A DNA stretch of 42,584 bases from an uncultured Prevotella sp. (GCA_945834405.1 CAMAHD010000004.1:1-42584); one strand, 5' to 3'. Numbered from the stretch's first letter, positions 29,606 through 38,056 are shown. The notes: generated by a model from the letters alone, not told the origin. A program made the numbers and translations.

Positions 29606-29722
29606 GTGTAGGTGGTATACTTTTCATTATTACAGTGGTATACTTTTCGATTATTATAACCAAAAAGTTAGTTGTCTTTTTGTTTTATGTTTATATAGTA
29701 TATACCAACGCACTTTTTATTT

Positions 29723-30193
29723 TTAAAAACTACTCTTTACGAGAACTGCACCCGCTTTCGCGATGTTGTACAGATTGTACGCAACACTGATGGGCAGGGC
29801 TATGATGCCGATGACCATAGATATTGCAAGTTTGATGACTATGAAGATTAGCATAGTCAGACAACCGCCGATGCAAATCATATTGTTCATGAAGCCGGAC
29901 AGCACTGACAGACCACAGAAGAGAGCTGCCATAGCATAGCCGTCAAAGATACGTCCATCAGGTACGTTGTCGAATACAAGGTTAAGCCTGTACCCGATGA
30001 TGAAGAGTACAATGTAGGTCACCAGACGCAGGAAAGCCTCACGGAAAGCCCTTGCCTCGTTATAGTCGCTGAATACCAAAGAAAGAATCCGTCCCATTCT
30101 CTTGAATACCGTCGTGTTTGTTGTTGTCATCATAGTCGTACTGTCTTTAAAGTTGATAAATGTGAATTGAGCCATATCCCTTTTGTGGAGCAT
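29723..30193 (-). CDS. Small membrane protein in the mob/par operon
   Basis: Multiple TM segments (AFLRLVTYIVLFIIGYRL; TMLIFIVIKLAISMVIGIIALPISV). Start uncertain (30193 or 30175). Confidence 0.55.
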   Translation of the reverse strand: MLHKRDMAQFTFINFKDSTTMMTTTNTTVFKRMGRILSLVFSDYNEARAFREAFLRLVTYIVLFIIGYRLNLVFDNVPDGRIFDGYAMAALFCGLSVLSGFMNNMICIGGCLTMLIFIVIKLAISMVIGIIALPISVAYNLYNIAKAGAVLVKSSF

Positions 30194-30291
30194 CTATCTC
30201 CATCAGGGTGCAGCCAAGACACATTAGCGTGTCTCACGTGGACTGGGCATGTAATGTGTCAGGCTTGTCACCCGATGGAAGAAACTGCCTG

Positions 30292-30798
30292 TCAAAGAAT
30301 ACCTCCCTTGTCTTTCTGCATCCGCTGGATCTGTTCCTTGTTCCGCTCGATGAAAGTCCGACATACCGCATTGAGGATGTTGCCGAAGTTGAACTGTCTG
30401 CAGTTGATGCGGATGATGTCAAGAGCCCGCTTGATGTCCGGGTTCAGAACCACGGTAATCCTGTTCTCGTCGGGATGGTCGTTGTAGAACTCCGCATACC
30501 TGACCATCATATCCCATTCACCAGAGCCAGCCTCGATGATAGGCTGCACATTCGTCTGCTTTCCTCGACGTGCTCTTGCTACTTTTGGTCTTTGTGGTGT
30601 CGTATCTACAGGTGCAACCGCAGGACTTTCATTCTGAACAATCTCTTCACCCTCAGTATCAGAAGCGGTTTCTTCTGCTTTTGTAACCGCCTTCTCTTCC
30701 GATACAGTAGGAATCGGATCATTCTGTGCATCCATGAATGCGCCCAGAGAATCCAGATTGAGGATGTCGGGCTGCTGAATTAACTTGTTTGCTGCCAT
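30292..30798 (-). CDS. TraB-like DUF3408 protein
   Basis: 168 aa; GEWDMMVRYAEFYNDHPDENRITVVLNPDIKRALDIIRINCRQFNFGNILNAVCRTFIERNKEQI, directly after the parA gene. Confidence 0.7.
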   Translation of the reverse strand: MAANKLIQQPDILNLDSLGAFMDAQNDPIPTVSEEKAVTKAEETASDTEGEEIVQNESPAVAPVDTTPQRPKVARARRGKQTNVQPIIEAGSGEWDMMVRYAEFYNDHPDENRITVVLNPDIKRALDIIRINCRQFNFGNILNAVCRTFIERNKEQIQRMQKDKGGIL

Positions 30799-30800
30799 AC

Positions 30801-31487
30801 TTATTCCAGTTTTTGAAGTTCATTGTAAATCATGTCGAAGGCAGGTGCTACGCACTCAGCCTGAATCTTGGTGTTCCCGAAGGTGTTGTAACGGGCAATG
30901 TCAGCCCTGTCAGCTACCATCGGTGTTACGATGCCACCTGCCTGTGCCAGTGCCTCGTCTGTCTTTTTCCAAGTCTGCAGCTCCGCTGCCGTACCCCGGG
31001 TACGGATGACGAGATTCGGTACGAATATCAGTTTCGGCTTCTGCCGTCCTTTGAGGTAGGTTATCCAGATCTTTCCCACCAGATTGAGAAACTTCTGCGT
31101 TGCACTCAGACAGTTGAACTCATACTGATACGGACAGACAATCACATCACTGAAGCCCAGCAGAGGCACCATACCCTCCAGATAGATATTACCGGGAGAG
31201 TCGAATAGATAGATGCCGTTGGCAGTCTTTACAGACTTTAAGAGCTGTGCCGACTGCTGCAGACGGTCAATCTCAATCTGCTTGACCTCGTAAGGCTCCT
31301 TATCTGTTTGCAGGCTCTGACTGTCGAACTTGCGCTTGTCAACGATGGAGTGCTGACGGTCACAGTCCAGGACACAGACATCAGAAAACTTTTTCTCAGA
31401 CAGATAGTTGGCGAAGAGCGTACACAGGGTGGTCTTACCTACGCCACCTTTCTCATTCGCCCAAGTAATGGTAATGTTCTTTTTCAT
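30801..31487 (-). CDS. ParA/MinD-like ATPase (TraA-like)
   Basis: ITWANEKGGVGKTTLCTLFANYLSE deviant Walker A, YLFDSPGN Walker A'. Confidence 0.88.
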   Translation of the reverse strand: MKKNITITWANEKGGVGKTTLCTLFANYLSEKKFSDVCVLDCDRQHSIVDKRKFDSQSLQTDKEPYEVKQIEIDRLQQSAQLLKSVKTANGIYLFDSPGNIYLEGMVPLLGFSDVIVCPYQYEFNCLSATQKFLNLVGKIWITYLKGRQKPKLIFVPNLVIRTRGTAAELQTWKKTDEALAQAGGIVTPMVADRADIARYNTFGNTKIQAECVAPAFDMIYNELQKLE

Positions 31488-31536
31488 TGCGATACATATT
31501 TAGTTATTACTAATTCGATACTACTTATATACTCAG

Positions 31537-33108
31537 TCAAGACCGGCGGATCATTGCCTTTTCATCATCCACTTCACCGTAGCTGTTACGGTTGGCATCC
31601 GGATTGTAGTTGATGCGGTCACTGCTGCCAATATCATTCGATATAGGACGGGTCTTGCCAGATTGGGCATGATGCTTGTGTTCCGATGTCTCGATGTCTG
31701 CAGAACGTGAAGCTTTGAACTTGCTCATGTCTATGCCACTGGCTTCAAGGTCAACCACCTCCCTCTTCGACGGATTCACGCAGAAGAACTTGTCTTCAAA
31801 GCGGTACGTCCAGATACCCTCGTCATTCAGACGGTCAAAGATACTCTCGTTGCAACCCTTATCCTTCCCTAACTCCAACTGCTCGTTGATGGTGTAAAGG
31901 GTGGAATAAATGTTATTGCCATTCTCAGAGACATGCAGATGCTCAGAAGATACATTGAACATTTTGGAGAGTAAACGAACCTGTTGGTCGTTGACAGGCG
32001 AAAAACCCTGTACCCAAGCCACCTTATCGTTGTACTTGATCTTCTGTACGAGATAGTCGGCCAGCTCCACCTTGTCCTTTCCCATGATGATATTGCCGTG
32101 CTTGATATAGCAGCCATAGAAACGGTGAAGGTCATGATTGAGGTCGAAGGTCGTTGCCAACGGATTCTCCCGAAGCTTGTCCTCGATGAAGAAGTCCACC
32201 TTCTGAAGCTTCTCCTCACGGCTCTGGAACTGGAGCAGCTCCTTGATGCCGAGAATGTCACCACCCTTGAATACCGACTTGGTCGCATTATCCACCACCA
32301 TATAGCCATAAGGCGAAAACTCATTGCCAAGGAACTTGATACTGATGCCGAATTTCTTTTTCAGCATTGTCTCCAGTTCCTCACGGCTGGTACTCTGGTC
32401 GCTGTATTTTTTTAGGATAGCCCGAAGCTGACGGATGCGCTTCTTCTCATCCTCACCGTTCTTGCGACATAGTTTTTCCACATCCTTGACGGCAATCTTA
32501 TCCTGTACCTGCCCACCTCTTTTAATATAGATGTCCTTGTCCTGAATATAAGCCTCGTAGCCCGAAGTCTCGAAGATGGCCATGAACTGAGAGACAGACT
32601 CGAAGTGATAGGACTTGGCCAGTTTCATCATTTCAGAGTTCTGGTGCTTCTGGTCAATGCTCATAATTGACTCGATGGCCTTCAGTGAACGGATGTTCTC
32701 CATCGAGTCAGCAATCTTCTTTCCTTCCGGACTGATACGGCTTGTCACGATATGCAGATGGTTGTTGTCCGTATCATGATGAAAGTACATCAGCACAGGC
32801 TGCCCCTCATTGTTATAGCCCATCTTGTCCAGATACTTCCATGCTATACTAATCAGCTCTTCCTTGGAATACTCAGAACCCTTACAGGAAATGGCAGCAT
32901 GAAACTGAGTCATCCGTGTACGGTCATTCCTGGCAGAATAATCCATGAGATAGTTACGAAGAGACGTGATGCCTCTCATATCGGGAGCATCCTGCAGATA
33001 CCCGAAGTTACGAATGGCCACTAATTCAGCTACACCATTCTCCACCTTCCGCTCGTTGTAGCGGACTGCAGAGAAGGAACTGCTTGACTTTAGAATCGTT
33101 GCTATCAT
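31537..33108 (-). CDS. Relaxase/mobilization nuclease (MobB-like)
   Basis: N-terminal Tyr region and HHDTDNNHLHIVTSRISPEGKKI His motif; overlaps the MobA-like gene. Confidence 0.88.
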   Translation of the reverse strand: MIATILKSSSSFSAVRYNERKVENGVAELVAIRNFGYLQDAPDMRGITSLRNYLMDYSARNDRTRMTQFHAAISCKGSEYSKEELISIAWKYLDKMGYNNEGQPVLMYFHHDTDNNHLHIVTSRISPEGKKIADSMENIRSLKAIESIMSIDQKHQNSEMMKLAKSYHFESVSQFMAIFETSGYEAYIQDKDIYIKRGGQVQDKIAVKDVEKLCRKNGEDEKKRIRQLRAILKKYSDQSTSREELETMLKKKFGISIKFLGNEFSPYGYMVVDNATKSVFKGGDILGIKELLQFQSREEKLQKVDFFIEDKLRENPLATTFDLNHDLHRFYGCYIKHGNIIMGKDKVELADYLVQKIKYNDKVAWVQGFSPVNDQQVRLLSKMFNVSSEHLHVSENGNNIYSTLYTINEQLELGKDKGCNESIFDRLNDEGIWTYRFEDKFFCVNPSKREVVDLEASGIDMSKFKASRSADIETSEHKHHAQSGKTRPISNDIGSSDRINYNPDANRNSYGEVDDEKAMIRRS

Positions 33109-33512
33109 ACTGGTTTCTCGCTAAAAATACGTGTAAAGATCTTATGTTCCGTAGCTGCAATATCACTATTCAGAGAGAGCAGTTGGTGCAGTAATGGCTC
33201 AACAGAAGAAGTGATTACCTGCATATTATACTCACCATTTGCAGCAAGCAGGTTGCAGTAATGCGCTATCTGATTGAGGTTGTTCCCGATGCGGTTCAGA
33301 TCTGATTCGTGTTTCGATATGAGCGGATAAAGCAGGTTCATCGACTCAATGCGACGCTTCATGAGCGTGTCATCATAGTGGGCTACCGCATCACGTATCA
33401 TGGCGCTGATGGAGCCATAGTTTGCCGCCTTTGCCTCGAACATATCCCTTTCCGCACCGCTTACTCGGAGCTTTACTATCTGGTCTTTGTTTCCGGAATC
33501 TTTCATGGTCAC
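33105..33512 (-). CDS. Relaxosome accessory protein (MobA/MobC-like)
   Basis: KLRVSGAERDMFEAKAANYGSISAMIRDAV RHH-like N-terminus and LNRIGNNLNQIAHYCN. Confidence 0.85.
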   Translation of the reverse strand: MTMKDSGNKDQIVKLRVSGAERDMFEAKAANYGSISAMIRDAVAHYDDTLMKRRIESMNLLYPLISKHESDLNRIGNNLNQIAHYCNLLAANGEYNMQVITSSVEPLLHQLLSLNSDIAATEHKIFTRIFSEKPV

Positions 33513-33563
33513 TGAAAAAGTCTGTGAGTTGCGAACAGACTTTCCTCCCCAGCCGAAGGTCTG

Positions 33564-33710
33564 GCAAGTGGCGTTTTGTGGTCACAAACGCACAACTTGC
33601 AATCCCATCAACGATGGAGCCGTCTGTCCTGTTGGACACTCTCCGGAATAAAGGTCGGTCAGAGCCGTTGGCGGAGGCCTGCCAAAATTGAAGCCGATGG
33701 AAATCCATCG
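33564..33710. promoter_or_regulatory. Candidate oriT/leader region upstream of mobA
   Basis: Imperfect inverted repeat GCAAGTgGCGTTTTGTGgtCACAAACGCacaACTTGC (33564-33600) and CGATGGaaatCCATCG (33695-33710), immediately 5' of the relaxosome genes. Confidence 0.5.
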
Positions 33711-33722
33711 CCGAAGTCGTTG

Positions 33723-33730
33723 CAAAAGTA
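33723..33730 (-). promoter_or_regulatory. Predicted -7 element for the mob operon
   Basis: Minus-strand TACTTTTG followed by CAACG; no clear -33 element. Confidence 0.4.
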
Positions 33731-33765
33731 CTCATTTTCATTTGTCTATGATGTCGTTTTAAAAA

Positions 33766-34085
33766 GTTTATTCACTTGTGCATTCATGCGGTTATACCCT
33801 TGTACACTTGTGCTTGCACGAAAGTACAACCGTACACATGCATACCCTTGTGCTGTTATATCCTTGTGCCCTTGTACATGCATAATTGCACACACTTATG
33901 CAGTCGTCATTTCATGCAGTCGTGTCCTTGTACGTTTGTGCAAGCACGATTGCACTGTCTTGTTCAGTTGTGCCCTTGTGCCTGCACAACTGCACACAAT
34001 GATGCGGTTATGCTTTCGTGCTCTTGTGCTCGTATGCTCTCGTGCTTGCACTCACGCATACATTCGTGCAGTTGTATGTTTGTGC
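33766..34085. repeat. Array of 40 degenerate, in-register 8-bp units
   Basis: Minus-strand reading splits without indels into octamers such as GCACAAGG GCACAACT GTACAAGG GCATAACC GCATGAAT GCACAAGT; main consensus G(C/T)A(C/T)(A/G)ANN. Confidence 0.9.
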
Positions 34086-34092
34086 AAAGGTA
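34085..34092 (-). promoter_or_regulatory. Predicted -7 element reading into the octamer array
   Basis: Minus-strand TACCTTTG followed by CAC; -33 not clear. Confidence 0.35.
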
Positions 34093-34144
34093 GCAGGATA
34101 GACAAGGCTCAGAAGAGAACCCTGCCATCCTGCCTATATGATGG

Positions 34145-34516
34145 CTATGCCCAGCAGAACCTTACCCACTTGCTCTCCTTGTCGCACTTGTCCAAAGCCT
34201 CGCGGAGCAGAGATACCAACTCGTCCTGGCTGATGCCGAAGTTCGTACAGATGCAGTCAATGTCATCGCCGTCCTCCAGATGCCAGGTGGCTACCTGCTC
34301 TACTACGCGTTCCAAGTCCTCCCTGTCAACCTGGAACTCGTCGGGGATAGCCTCGCCCTGCCCGTCTGTGAGAAAATCCACGTTGCACTCAAATACGATG
34401 TTGAAGAGACGGAGGAAATAGTCCTTGCTCACATCGTCATAGTTCCTAATCCACTGCTGTAGGTCGCCCTGTTCATAGCTGACCCTGTTAACTGTTGCAA
34501 CTCTTAGCTCTTGCAT
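34145..34516 (-). CDS. Hypothetical acidic protein
   Basis: 123-aa ORF ending before the octamer array. Confidence 0.55.
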   Translation of the reverse strand: MQELRVATVNRVSYEQGDLQQWIRNYDDVSKDYFLRLFNIVFECNVDFLTDGQGEAIPDEFQVDREDLERVVEQVATWHLEDGDDIDCICTNFGISQDELVSLLREALDKCDKESKWVRFCWA

Positions 34517-34583
34517 GTCGTTTGAAAAATTGTGGCGGGCTGGTTAGACCCGCCGTTACCTTTGTTATCAATGATGGCGGTCG

Positions 34584-34868
34584 TTATGCCGCTTTCTTAT
34601 GCTCGATGTACTTGGCTCCCGTTATGAGTACCTGGTCATCCCGGAACTTGACCCTGCACTGGAGTACAGACCAGCATCGGTGGTTCTTACGCCTGTAGAG
34701 TCTGATGTAATAGACCTCCTGCTGATTACCCGTCTCCTTCGCATAATGCTTGATATGCTGGCAGGCGATTCGATACGAGGGCAGTTCACTGGCAATCTGC
34801 TGCCCGTTGCTTTCTGCCTCTACATTGAAGTAGAAGCGATGTTTGGGATAAACTGTTGTTTGAGTCAT
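34584..34868 (-). CDS. Hypothetical protein
   Basis: 94-aa ORF: MTQTTVYPKHRFYFNVEAESNGQQIASELPSYRIACQHIKHYAKE. Confidence 0.5.
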   Translation of the reverse strand: MTQTTVYPKHRFYFNVEAESNGQQIASELPSYRIACQHIKHYAKETGNQQEVYYIRLYRRKNHRCWSVLQCRVKFRDDQVLITGAKYIEHKKAA

Positions 34869-35147
34869 AACTGTGAATTTGAATTTTATCGACTAAGCCT
34901 GAGTCCCGAGGGGGATGAGATTTTTCCTTTTTCTCCGTCTCCTGGAGTGCAAGCTTTTTTTTATTTCCTTCATCGGCTGAAGCATCGCCGTCGGGGTTTT
35001 CGATTTTTCCGGTGCCGTTAAAAGTGAAAGATCAAGAGCTCATGACCGGATAATTTCGTGCGTTCTTCTGGAATACCCGGCTTTGTCCGAGTATCAGACA
35101 AAACGGGAAGGCTGCCGGAAGAAAGCAAGCGAAATAGCAACGCGGTA

Positions 35148-35177
35148 TTTGGTCATCAGCTCCTTTCACTACCTTTG
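35148..35177 (+). promoter_or_regulatory. Predicted promoter (TTTG, 18 bp, TACCTTTG)
   Basis: TTTG 35148-35151 and TACCTTTG 35170-35177, followed by CACCGC. Confidence 0.6.
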
Positions 35178-35183
35178 CACCGC

Positions 35184-35720
35184 AAAATCAGAAAACCAAG
35201 GCGTAGCAGGGACAATAAGATGAGGGAAAAGTGGCGAGCACTCCAGAAGAGACAGACGGAGAAAAGCATAAGGACTTCTCATACATGAAGCCATAAGGCA
35301 TTCCCGAATGCGGAGCCAAAAGGAATTTGTAAGTGATGGCACAGCAAACCTGCTATGCCGACTCTCCCGACATGCCAGTTCCGTTTGCCGGCAAAGGCCT
35401 CACGGGAATGAATGCAGAGGATGAATGGTGCTGCGGTTCATCGTGGGCGATGACAGACCTTGTCCTGCCGAGCGTTTCGGTATATTAGGCTTGCCCAATA
35501 TACCGAATCCCGAGAGCAGGATATGGTCTGAGCAGCAAGGGAAATACTTGTCAGAAGTGTGCGTGTCTGAACAGGACACCCGCACTCCTGACGTGTATGA
35601 CCAGATCCAGGCATCCTGCATCCGTCCCATGTGAGGACTGTCGGCAAGCGGAACAGTAAGGTACAGTGACAGCCGTGCCTTACGCTGGCAGAAGGGAAAC
35701 CAAAAGGCTCTTTCCTTGGC
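35184..35720 (+). ncRNA. Candidate large structured RNA
   Basis: No convincing ORF; several hairpins downstream of the predicted promoter, including TCGGTATATT/AATATACCGA (35477-35506) enclosed by CCTGC/GCAGG. Confidence 0.45.
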
Positions 35721-35787
35721 CAACTGTCACATCAAAAGTATGCCAAATAACCAAACGAAAACTTGCCAAATAACCAAATGATCAATG
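35719..35787. repeat. Three 23-bp degenerate tandem units
   Basis: GCCAACTGTCACATCAAAAGTAT, GCCAAATAACCAAACGAAAACTT, GCCAAATAACCAAATGATCAATG. Confidence 0.75.
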
Positions 35788-35872
35788 CAAATTATAAAGA
35801 AAAATAGCATTTAGGGTGTATAGCCATAATAATAGGTTCACAGTCAATGGCTATGAACCTAATCCTGTGATT

Positions 35873-36064
35873 TTAGTCACGAACCACCCTTGCTAACCAG
35901 CAAGGCACGTTATGGAAGAAGTTTATCTTCCGTAACATGGTATTTGCCGCTTCGCGAGAGTCAAAGGTCTTTGCGCACTCAGGGGCTTTAGTCCAGGTAA
36001 TACGCTTTTTGCTGAAAGCTGCCATGTATTCCTCGTTGTCATTCTGTATGATGTACTGTGTCAT
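35873..36064 (-). CDS. Small hypothetical protein
   Basis: 63 aa: MTQYIIQNDNEEYMAAFSKKRITWTKAPECAKTFDSREAANTMLRKI. Confidence 0.5.
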   Translation of the reverse strand: MTQYIIQNDNEEYMAAFSKKRITWTKAPECAKTFDSREAANTMLRKINFFHNVPCWLARVVRD

Positions 36065-36134
36065 AACCGATAATTTGAAGGTTGATCATAAAAAGAAAAA
36101 TGCCCGTATAGCCGGTAGCACAGCTTATAGACGG

Positions 36135-36479
36135 TCATTCTTTGCCGTCCTCGTTATCTTTCATAGTTAGAATTTCCAGCTTGGTGACAGCGAAGATGAT
36201 CTTGCTGCGCTTCTTGCCATCCTCTTCCCATGTGTCGGGCTTGAAGAATCCGTGGCAGCCAACGTACTTACCTTTCAGGTCCTTCAGCTCATCCTTCTTG
36301 TCGTTGGAGATCCACTTCTCAACAGGAAGCAGTGCAGTCTTGGTAGACTTCTCATCACCCTTGTTCTCTGTGTGGCTCACTGAAAGGCAGAAACGAGCAA
36401 CAGAGCTCTTCTCAAATTCCTTAACTTCAGGTACTGTAGCGACGAATGCGCTGATTGAAAACTCATTAAACTTTTTCAT
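36135..36479 (-). CDS. ssb: Single-stranded DNA-binding protein
   Basis: OB-fold-like: MKKFNEFSISAFVATVPEVKEFEKSSVARFCLSVSH...EKWISN...GKYVGCHGFFKPDTWEEDGKKRSKIIFAVTKLEIL. Confidence 0.75.
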   Translation of the reverse strand: MKKFNEFSISAFVATVPEVKEFEKSSVARFCLSVSHTENKGDEKSTKTALLPVEKWISNDKKDELKDLKGKYVGCHGFFKPDTWEEDGKKRSKIIFAVTKLEILTMKDNEDGKE

Positions 36480-37319
36480 AATTTCTAAATTTTAATTGGT
36501 TTATATTCAATTTATTCGAGGCAACCAAACGACGCGGAAAAGTGGTGCGACGGGGATTTATCTGTGAATACACGTTTTGTTTATTGCCCATAGGCAAAGA
36601 CTTGTCGGTAAAGAAAAAGGAAGATTCATGGAAAAATCATTGTCCAAGGCCGGAGGCAGTCCACGCAGGGCCGAAATCAAAAAGGCACCCGCTTCGTAAC
36701 TTCGCGGAGAATAAATGAGTATAACGCCAAGATTAAAATAGAAAGAAAAAGTATGAGTTGAGAGCGCATAGGTAACAGTGCCGTTATGGAATGGAAGAAA
36801 AAGCCAGTTGCTTCTGCCAGTGAGCCAGAAAACAAGCGTGATGAGTACCAAGGATGCTCCCATGTTGAGACGGTACCTCAGAGAATAAACGACAAGATGA
36901 ATGAGCAGGCTAAAGGGATGACCAGGCTGCTACACCGGTAAACGCAGAGACAGGAAGAGGATAGTAAGAAGCCAGCATAGGATGAAAGCAACCATTGGAG
37001 ATTCATGAAAGATAATGGGGACGGCAAAGCCCAAACAGAGCTTGTGCTACTGGCCATACGGGCATGACTGCAGACACAGCACATCAGGCATGGCACACTG
37101 ATAAATAGCTTTGTAGAACTTGTAATAGCTGGCCCAGAGTGCGCAGGCTAATCATGGAATAAGTATGAAACCACCAACCATTACTCAGGCAACAGCCTAA
37201 CGAAAGGTCATTTTTGCGTATTCACTCCTGCGTTTCTTGTTCGCTTCCTTATTCTTGGCGCATCACCAAAGAATAAGGAAGCCAGGCTTTTATGCCTGGC
37301 TCCATCAGAATGGGGAATC

Positions 37320-38045
37320 TTATATTTTTCCTTGTTCAGAGTAACTATAGTAGCATCCATCCGTCACTATCACATGGTCGGCTAAGTGGATGCGCATGAC
37401 CTCACAAGCTTTCTTCACGCTCTGAGTCAGCATATCATCATACTTGCTGGGATGGAGGCTACCACTGGGATGGTTATGGCATATGGCCATGATAGTTGCA
37501 TTATTAAGGACAGCTTCACGCATGACGATGCGTACGTCAACACTTACCTCTGTCAATCCTCCCATGCTGATACACTCAGCCTTTATAAGTCTGTAGTTAT
37601 TGTTCATCAGCAGGATGTAGAAATGCTCCGTTTCCAAGTCCATCATCTTCGGCAGCATATAGTTATAAATACGTGTTGCGGTTCCCATATCGGGCTTGAG
37701 TGCTGCCATTGCATTCTGCCTGCGTTTGCCGAGTTCTACGGCTGCAAGCACTTTGCAGGCGGTAGAGGTGCCCACGCCTTCTACATCGTTGATTTCATCG
37801 AAACGAGCCTTGCCGAGGTCGTTCAGATTTTGGTCGAACTTGTCGAGGAGGTTCTGAGCGATGTCAACGGCGGTGTTCTTGCTTGTTCCGCTGCCAATGA
37901 GGATGGCGAGGAGTTCAGCGTCAGAGAGCGATTTCACTCCATACATCTGAAGTTTAACACTTGGGCGGTCTTCGTTTGCCCACTGTCTGATGGTCAGTTT
38001 CACGGTTCCTGCCGTGGCTGCCTTTACTGCTGTAGTTGTATTCAT
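37320..38045 (-). CDS. radC: RadC/JAB-domain protein
   Basis: SLSDAELLAILIGSGT, HFYILLMNNNYRLIKAECISMGGLTEVSVDVRIVMREA, HNHPSGSLHPSKYD. Confidence 0.92.
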   Translation of the reverse strand: MNTTTAVKAATAGTVKLTIRQWANEDRPSVKLQMYGVKSLSDAELLAILIGSGTSKNTAVDIAQNLLDKFDQNLNDLGKARFDEINDVEGVGTSTACKVLAAVELGKRRQNAMAALKPDMGTATRIYNYMLPKMMDLETEHFYILLMNNNYRLIKAECISMGGLTEVSVDVRIVMREAVLNNATIMAICHNHPSGSLHPSKYDDMLTQSVKKACEVMRIHLADHVIVTDGCYYSYSEQGKI

Positions 38046-38056
38046 AATCTTGAATT

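Noticed and set aside
30208-30783. 191-aa plus-strand ORF
   Set aside because: Antisense to the DUF3408 gene, which has better family support and operon context.
33766-34085. CRISPR array
   Set aside because: No fixed repeat with unique spacers; contiguous degenerate octamers and no cas genes in the window.
33776-34093. 105-aa Cys-rich ORF
   Set aside because: Lies almost entirely in the octamer array; amino acid periodicity is a by-product of the DNA repeat.
33576-34421. 281-aa plus-strand ORF with Cys/Leu/Val-rich repeats
   Set aside because: It is translation through the 8-bp array and runs antisense into the 34145-34516 gene; the apparent protein repeats come from the 8-bp period.
35425-35634. 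69-aa ORF in the candidate ncRNA region
   Set aside because: Its sequence covers hairpin arms (GILGLPNIPNPESR spans a near-palindrome) and has no recognisable family; RNA structure is the better explanation, though not proven.
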